In this document: piece after piece, positions 60,601 to 64,000 of the stretch
Layout: each line of letters opens with the position of its first letter
How positions within the stretch are numbered: the stretch's first letter is position 1
Assembly (NCBI RefSeq): GCF_021917145.1
Contig: NC_061082.1
Span: 18,904,413 to 18,968,412, forward strand
DNA length: 64,000 bases
From: Hypomesus transpacificus
Taxonomy: Eukaryota > Chordata > Actinopteri > Osmeriformes > Osmeridae
Direction of reading: 5' to 3'
Position numbers and translations under genes: made by a program
The notes under the pieces: model-generated
What the model was told of the DNA's origin: nothing
Seen by the model: the letters and a program-made list of their open reading frames with translations, nothing else
Database searches by the model: none

Positions 60601-61577
60601 CTGCAGTGCTGCACAGTGTCTTGGGTTTGAGTTACACCATGATGCACAACCCCAGGCAGCAAGTCTAATTCTGTCTTTGTTGCTATAGGAAACTCGACCG
60701 TTTGGAGAAGAAGAAGAAGGAGAAAAAGAAGAGCAAGAAGCAGAAGAAGAAGAAAAGCAAAGGAAAGCACAAGAAGAGACAGGACAGCAGCGACTCCTCC
60801 AGCGACTCCTCCAGCGACTCCTCCGACAGCAGCGGCCATGACGACGCGTCTCCGAGTCGGGAGAGGAAGAGCGGGAGAAGGGACTCCAGCCCATCGCGGA
60901 GCCCTCAGCCCAGACAGAAGCTCAACGAGACGGCCGCGGCTCCCAGGGAGACCGCACAGCCCAGCCCGGAGAGGAGGAGGGAGGACTGGGGTCAGGACAG
61001 ACGCAGACAAGGCAGCAGGGAGCGGGAGAGGCAGCGGGAGCAGAATAATGGGAGGGCGGAGAAAGGGAGAGGGGAGCGAGACAGTAACCAGGACTCCAGC
61101 GAGGGCAATGGAAGGGCCAGGAAGGAGTCGAGCAGAAGTGGGAGCAAAGATCGAGCAAAAGGCGGAACTGATGAGAACAGGAGGAGCAGGGAAAGAGGGA
61201 GTGGAACAGGAGGGAACAGGAGGAGCAAGAGCAGAGATGGATTCAAGGACAGAGCAGTAAACGAGAAAAGAAGCAGAGAGAGGGGGAGGGAAAGGGGAGC
61301 CAATAGGAGTTTGAGCCGTAGCAGAGATGGAGGCCGGGAAACATGCGGGAGGTGGAGAAGTAGGAGCAGAGACGGAGCGAAGGATCGGGGGAGAAACCAG
61401 AGGAGCGGAAGTAGAGAAAGAGGGAGGAACCAGAGGAGCGGAAGTAGAGAAAGAGGGAGGAACCAGAGGAGCGGAAGTAGGGAAAGAGGGAGGAACCAGA
61501 GGAGCGGAAGTAGAGAAAGAAGGAGAGACCGACGATCAGGAAGTACGAGCAGAGAAAAGTCAGAGAGAAAGAACTGA
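57613..61577 (+). CDS. CIR1: CIR1, corepressor interacting with RBPJ
   Basis: Ten coding exons: 57613-57684, 57984-58078, 58218-58291, 58431-58444 (a 14-nt microexon), 58646-58698, 58789-58837, 58997-59117, 59892-59998, 60400-60485 and 60689-61577. Total 1,560 bases, 519 residues (human 450), phases closing. The N-terminal RBPJ-binding CIR domain is nearly unchanged ([60 protein letters not shown]). A zinc-knuckle-like [16 protein letters not shown] (CX2CX4HX6C) follows. [18 protein letters not shown] and [20 protein letters not shown] are also kept. The last exon encodes a Lys run, a Ser/Asp run and a long Arg-Ser-rich tail. CIR1 bridges RBPJ (CBF1) to SAP30/HDAC in Notch target repression and is also reported in nuclear speckles. 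The tail is longer than in mammals because of a 33-bp repeat. Confidence 0.94.
58620..58643. repeat. (GT)n microsatellite before CIR1 exon 5
   Basis: GT run followed by a T run that makes the acceptor's pyrimidine tract. Confidence 0.75.
59458..59543. repeat. C-rich low-complexity tract in CIR1 intron 7
   Basis: Runs of CCCCCCTACCT / CCCACCCCCC type, no gene content. Confidence 0.8.
60041..60116. repeat. (CG)n(CA)n and C-rich microsatellite in CIR1 intron 8
   Basis: CG repeat passing into CA repeat, then CCCCTCCCC runs. The alternating purine-pyrimidine CG/CA part could form Z-DNA. Confidence 0.8.
61388..61531 (+). repeat. 33-bp coding tandem repeat in CIR1 (11-residue RS units)
   Basis: Four near-identical units of [11 protein letters not shown] and a diverged fifth ([11 protein letters not shown]), in frame in the last exon. 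Confidence 0.88.
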
Positions 61578-61599
61578 GTTTGTGTTTTTATTTTCCTGA

Positions 61600-61605
61600 A
61601 ATAAA
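61600..61605 (+). terminator. Poly(A) signal AATAAA, CIR1
   Basis: Canonical hexamer 23 bp after the stop; very short 3' UTR. A second AATAAA lies at 62122-62127 and would give a longer alternative end. Confidence 0.65.
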
Positions 61606-63229
61606 TATTTATATTTTGACTCAAACTGTGACTGCTGTGTCAAGGTATAGCTAGTTAGGTTAGGGTTAGGATTAGGATTGACTTCATTTATACAACCCAT
61701 TGCCTATTGGAGTCCAGATTTGGACAAATGTCATATTTTCTCCAACAGAGGGCAGCAATAGACCTGATAAAACTTCAATTAATCAGATTATTGTACGAAT
61801 GGCTCTGCTTTTTAATTAAGTGCATCGGATAGACCTATTCCTTTCAAATTAAACTTGCTTGGGGAAAAATTGTACTGTATAATAGTATACTTGTATTACA
61901 ACATTTTATTTCAATCAAATGTTTTTGGGTTGAATTGCCATGTTTCCACAATACTTGTGATAAACTGTACCACTAAATGGTTGCAGTTTATCAGGCCACT
62001 AAAAAGTATGGCAACAAGTTATGTCAACCTTGACAATAGGCCATGGACCCTATAGCATGCTAAACACACGATGTTTTTAAACATATTAAAGTCTTGGGTT
62101 CATGGCATTTAAAGATTGTTGAATAAAGACAATGCCTTTGAATTAACGTTTGACTCCCTGTTGCGTTTATTTGCCATGGAATTATTTGTTATTATTAAGA
62201 TTAAATTATTTAATATGTAGCCTATAGTTCTTTCGGGGGACAATGAAAGGAGCATTATTTCGGGAGGTATGATAAAATACAGGTTTTCACTCTTAATTTA
62301 GTCATGTGGACTCTGATAAACATAGCGAGAAATTATCATTGTTTTCTGAAATGTTATATTGCTATTCTTATATTGCTTAATCACTATGTGCCATGTTGTA
62401 GGGTCAAATACATGTTGGTTACATAAAAATGGTATAGGCCTATGGGCTATTTATAAAAAATATTATTATTTGTATTTTTATTATTGTCTTATGAAAAATA
62501 TTTAAGCGACCTGACGTCGTTAGGCTAAATGATGGACAATGCATGGCCCTTGGGATTATAAAAGACTGGCGGGCACGGAAATGTGTCTTTAGTCCCGTAA
62601 AGGCGTTCTGGTTTTCTGCTCTTTCATCTCCTTTATTGTGGCTTGAAAACAAAGATGACTTCTGCCTAATTCTCAGCGAGAGGGCATTCCAGGGAAACTC
62701 AACAAAGCGATAACTGACAGCACTGACTGTCCGGTGCCCCAGGCGTCACACCCCTCTGAGCATTTAGACGCACTACATCTTGTTGGTTTTAACCCCCTTT
62801 TGTAGCCGTGCAATTGTGGATTATGTTCACGAATTACTCCACGGAACTAATCGGTTCCGTCTCTTGACAATGAAATGTTTAGGCCTATGTGCTTCAAAAC
62901 AAACATGAAAATAATAATGCCTAATAAACCTACGTTTTAAGGAGAGAGGAACAATTCTCCAAAAAAAGGATAAGCTGAGAAAGTTATCTGTAAACGATAG
63001 CCTAAAGATGTTGAAAATGTGCTTGGTTCATTTCTCACAAAACATAGCCTTTAAGGATTGTAACATTTCGTATTTGGTGACCTATTGCTGAATTCAATTT
63101 ATATGTTCCGTCTACACGATTATTATACATTCTGAATGGCCAAATAATTTATTGTAAAATATAAATTCTCGATAACCTATGTCCTTAAAATTTCCCTTAA
63201 AACCTGCTACACAAAAGGAAATGAAAATA
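61606..63229. other. AT-rich intergenic sequence after CIR1
   Basis: No credible open frames, RNA genes or recognised transposons on either strand. Confidence 0.55.
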
Positions 63230-63990
63230 ATTTTCTCCTATTTCCTTCTGGTCAATTTAACTTCCTCTTTAGAGGCGGGTTGAGACGCCTCTCCCCATCG
63301 TATTCCCAGGCCCGGGCTCACGCTGTAATTATTCCCCGGGTTTTTCTTTGAGATCGGACGCTGCACTGGGTAAGCACAAAGACGTCAGAGAGCATCCTTG
63401 AACCCTTTCAACACAGGGCCACTGATATTCAAATAACATGCAGGCACCATTTGACTGCGCTGCGACAAGAGCATTTCAGATTCAACATTTGCATATGGCT
63501 TTTTGCCCCTTCTTCTTTTCAAAAGTTTGGAAACAGTTCCCATAACATTTGGTGCTGCGGTTTGAGCTAAGCTAAAGATGCTTTATCCTTTTTCCTGGAC
63601 TGCCATCTTACTATTTGACATGCAAATTAAAGCAGTTAATTTGGACAATTAAAATAAATATTCAAAGGGGCCTTTGTCATCAAAACCCCCTCGGAAACCT
63701 CCAGATAAAGTAAAACTGAACAAATGATGTCTCAGAGATTAATTAGATATTTGATAAGACACGAATCCCTAATCGCAAATACAAGGCACATGGGGCTACG
63801 ATCTGCTCCAAGTCATAATTAATACCATTTAACAAGATTTCATTTGGGCATGAAATGTCTTTTCCGGGGCATTAACTATTGATTTACTCCCAAGAGAAAA
63901 GGCACGTCAAGGTGTGATTGCCTATATCACCAATACAAGATTGATTTAAGGAACAGTCTTATCAACATTCTGCGCTGTGCAGTAGCCTAT
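63230..63990. promoter_or_regulatory. Candidate conserved developmental enhancer (SP9 side)
   Basis: Dense in homeodomain and POU-type words: an exact octamer ATGCAAAT at 63620-63627 running into AATTA, TAATTA at 63740-63745 and 63816-63821, plus many CAAAG/ATTTG words, without repeats or open frames. SP9 lies next to CIR1 in vertebrates and this neighbourhood is rich in conserved forebrain/limb enhancers. The call is inference from composition and position. Confidence 0.4.
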
Positions 63991-64000
63991 GTCTATGATT

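Noticed and set aside
60992-61624. A 210-residue minus-strand open frame rich in Leu and Ser
   Set aside because: It is the shadow of the Arg-Ser coding repeat of CIR1 on the other strand.

Overview
The window is vertebrate DNA, almost certainly from a ray-finned (teleost) fish. It has spliced genes with GT-AG introns, a tRNA-derived SINE with an L2-type tail, TTAA-flanked piggyBac-like MITEs, and the gene order GPR155 - SCRN3 - CIR1, which is the order known from human 2q31 (next to SP9). The species cannot be named from the sequence.

Positions 1 to about 44,400 are one continuous tandem array that runs off the left edge. Read on the minus strand, every unit carries a U5 spliceosomal snRNA gene of about 116 nt. 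It has the invariant loop I (GCCUUUUAC at RNA 37-45, the same numbers as human U5), both sides of stem I, a U-rich Sm site and a 3' terminal hairpin. I count 95 complete copies and one truncated copy at the right edge, with a 100-N assembly gap at 31768-31867. The usual unit is 484 or 473 bp; nine units are only 335-345 bp. Full units carry a vertebrate-type snRNA promoter: a PSE-like box at -40 to -59 and a ZNF143/SPH match (TTCCCATCATGC) at about -221 to -232. Short units have lost the SPH region, and eight of those nine U5 copies also have unpaired changes at the base of stem I. The array is organised in higher-order repeats, best seen as a 15-gene, 7.06-kb block at 15.7-31.7 kb that contains a doubled 2,879-bp six-gene block. 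The roughly 100-residue open frames on both strands of each unit are by-products of this non-coding repeat.

Positions 44.4-64 kb are ordinary single-copy genome. GPR155 (LYCHOS; plus strand, 15 coding exons, 823 residues) is a lysosomal PIN-like transporter/GPCR hybrid with a C-terminal DEP domain. SCRN3 (minus strand, 7 coding exons, 418 residues) converges on it tail to tail. CIR1 (plus strand, 10 coding exons, 519 residues) is head to head with SCRN3 across a promoter region of about 0.7 kb. Exon phases close exactly in all three models. Introns hold minisatellites, a SINE and a MITE. The last 2.4 kb is AT-rich, non-coding, and toward the right edge looks like a developmental enhancer, probably of the neighbouring SP9 domain.

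The genes are not an operon. One theme links the two halves only loosely: the array supplies a core U5 snRNP RNA, and CIR1 is an RS-rich nuclear corepressor/splicing-associated protein. I infer no functional coupling from that.
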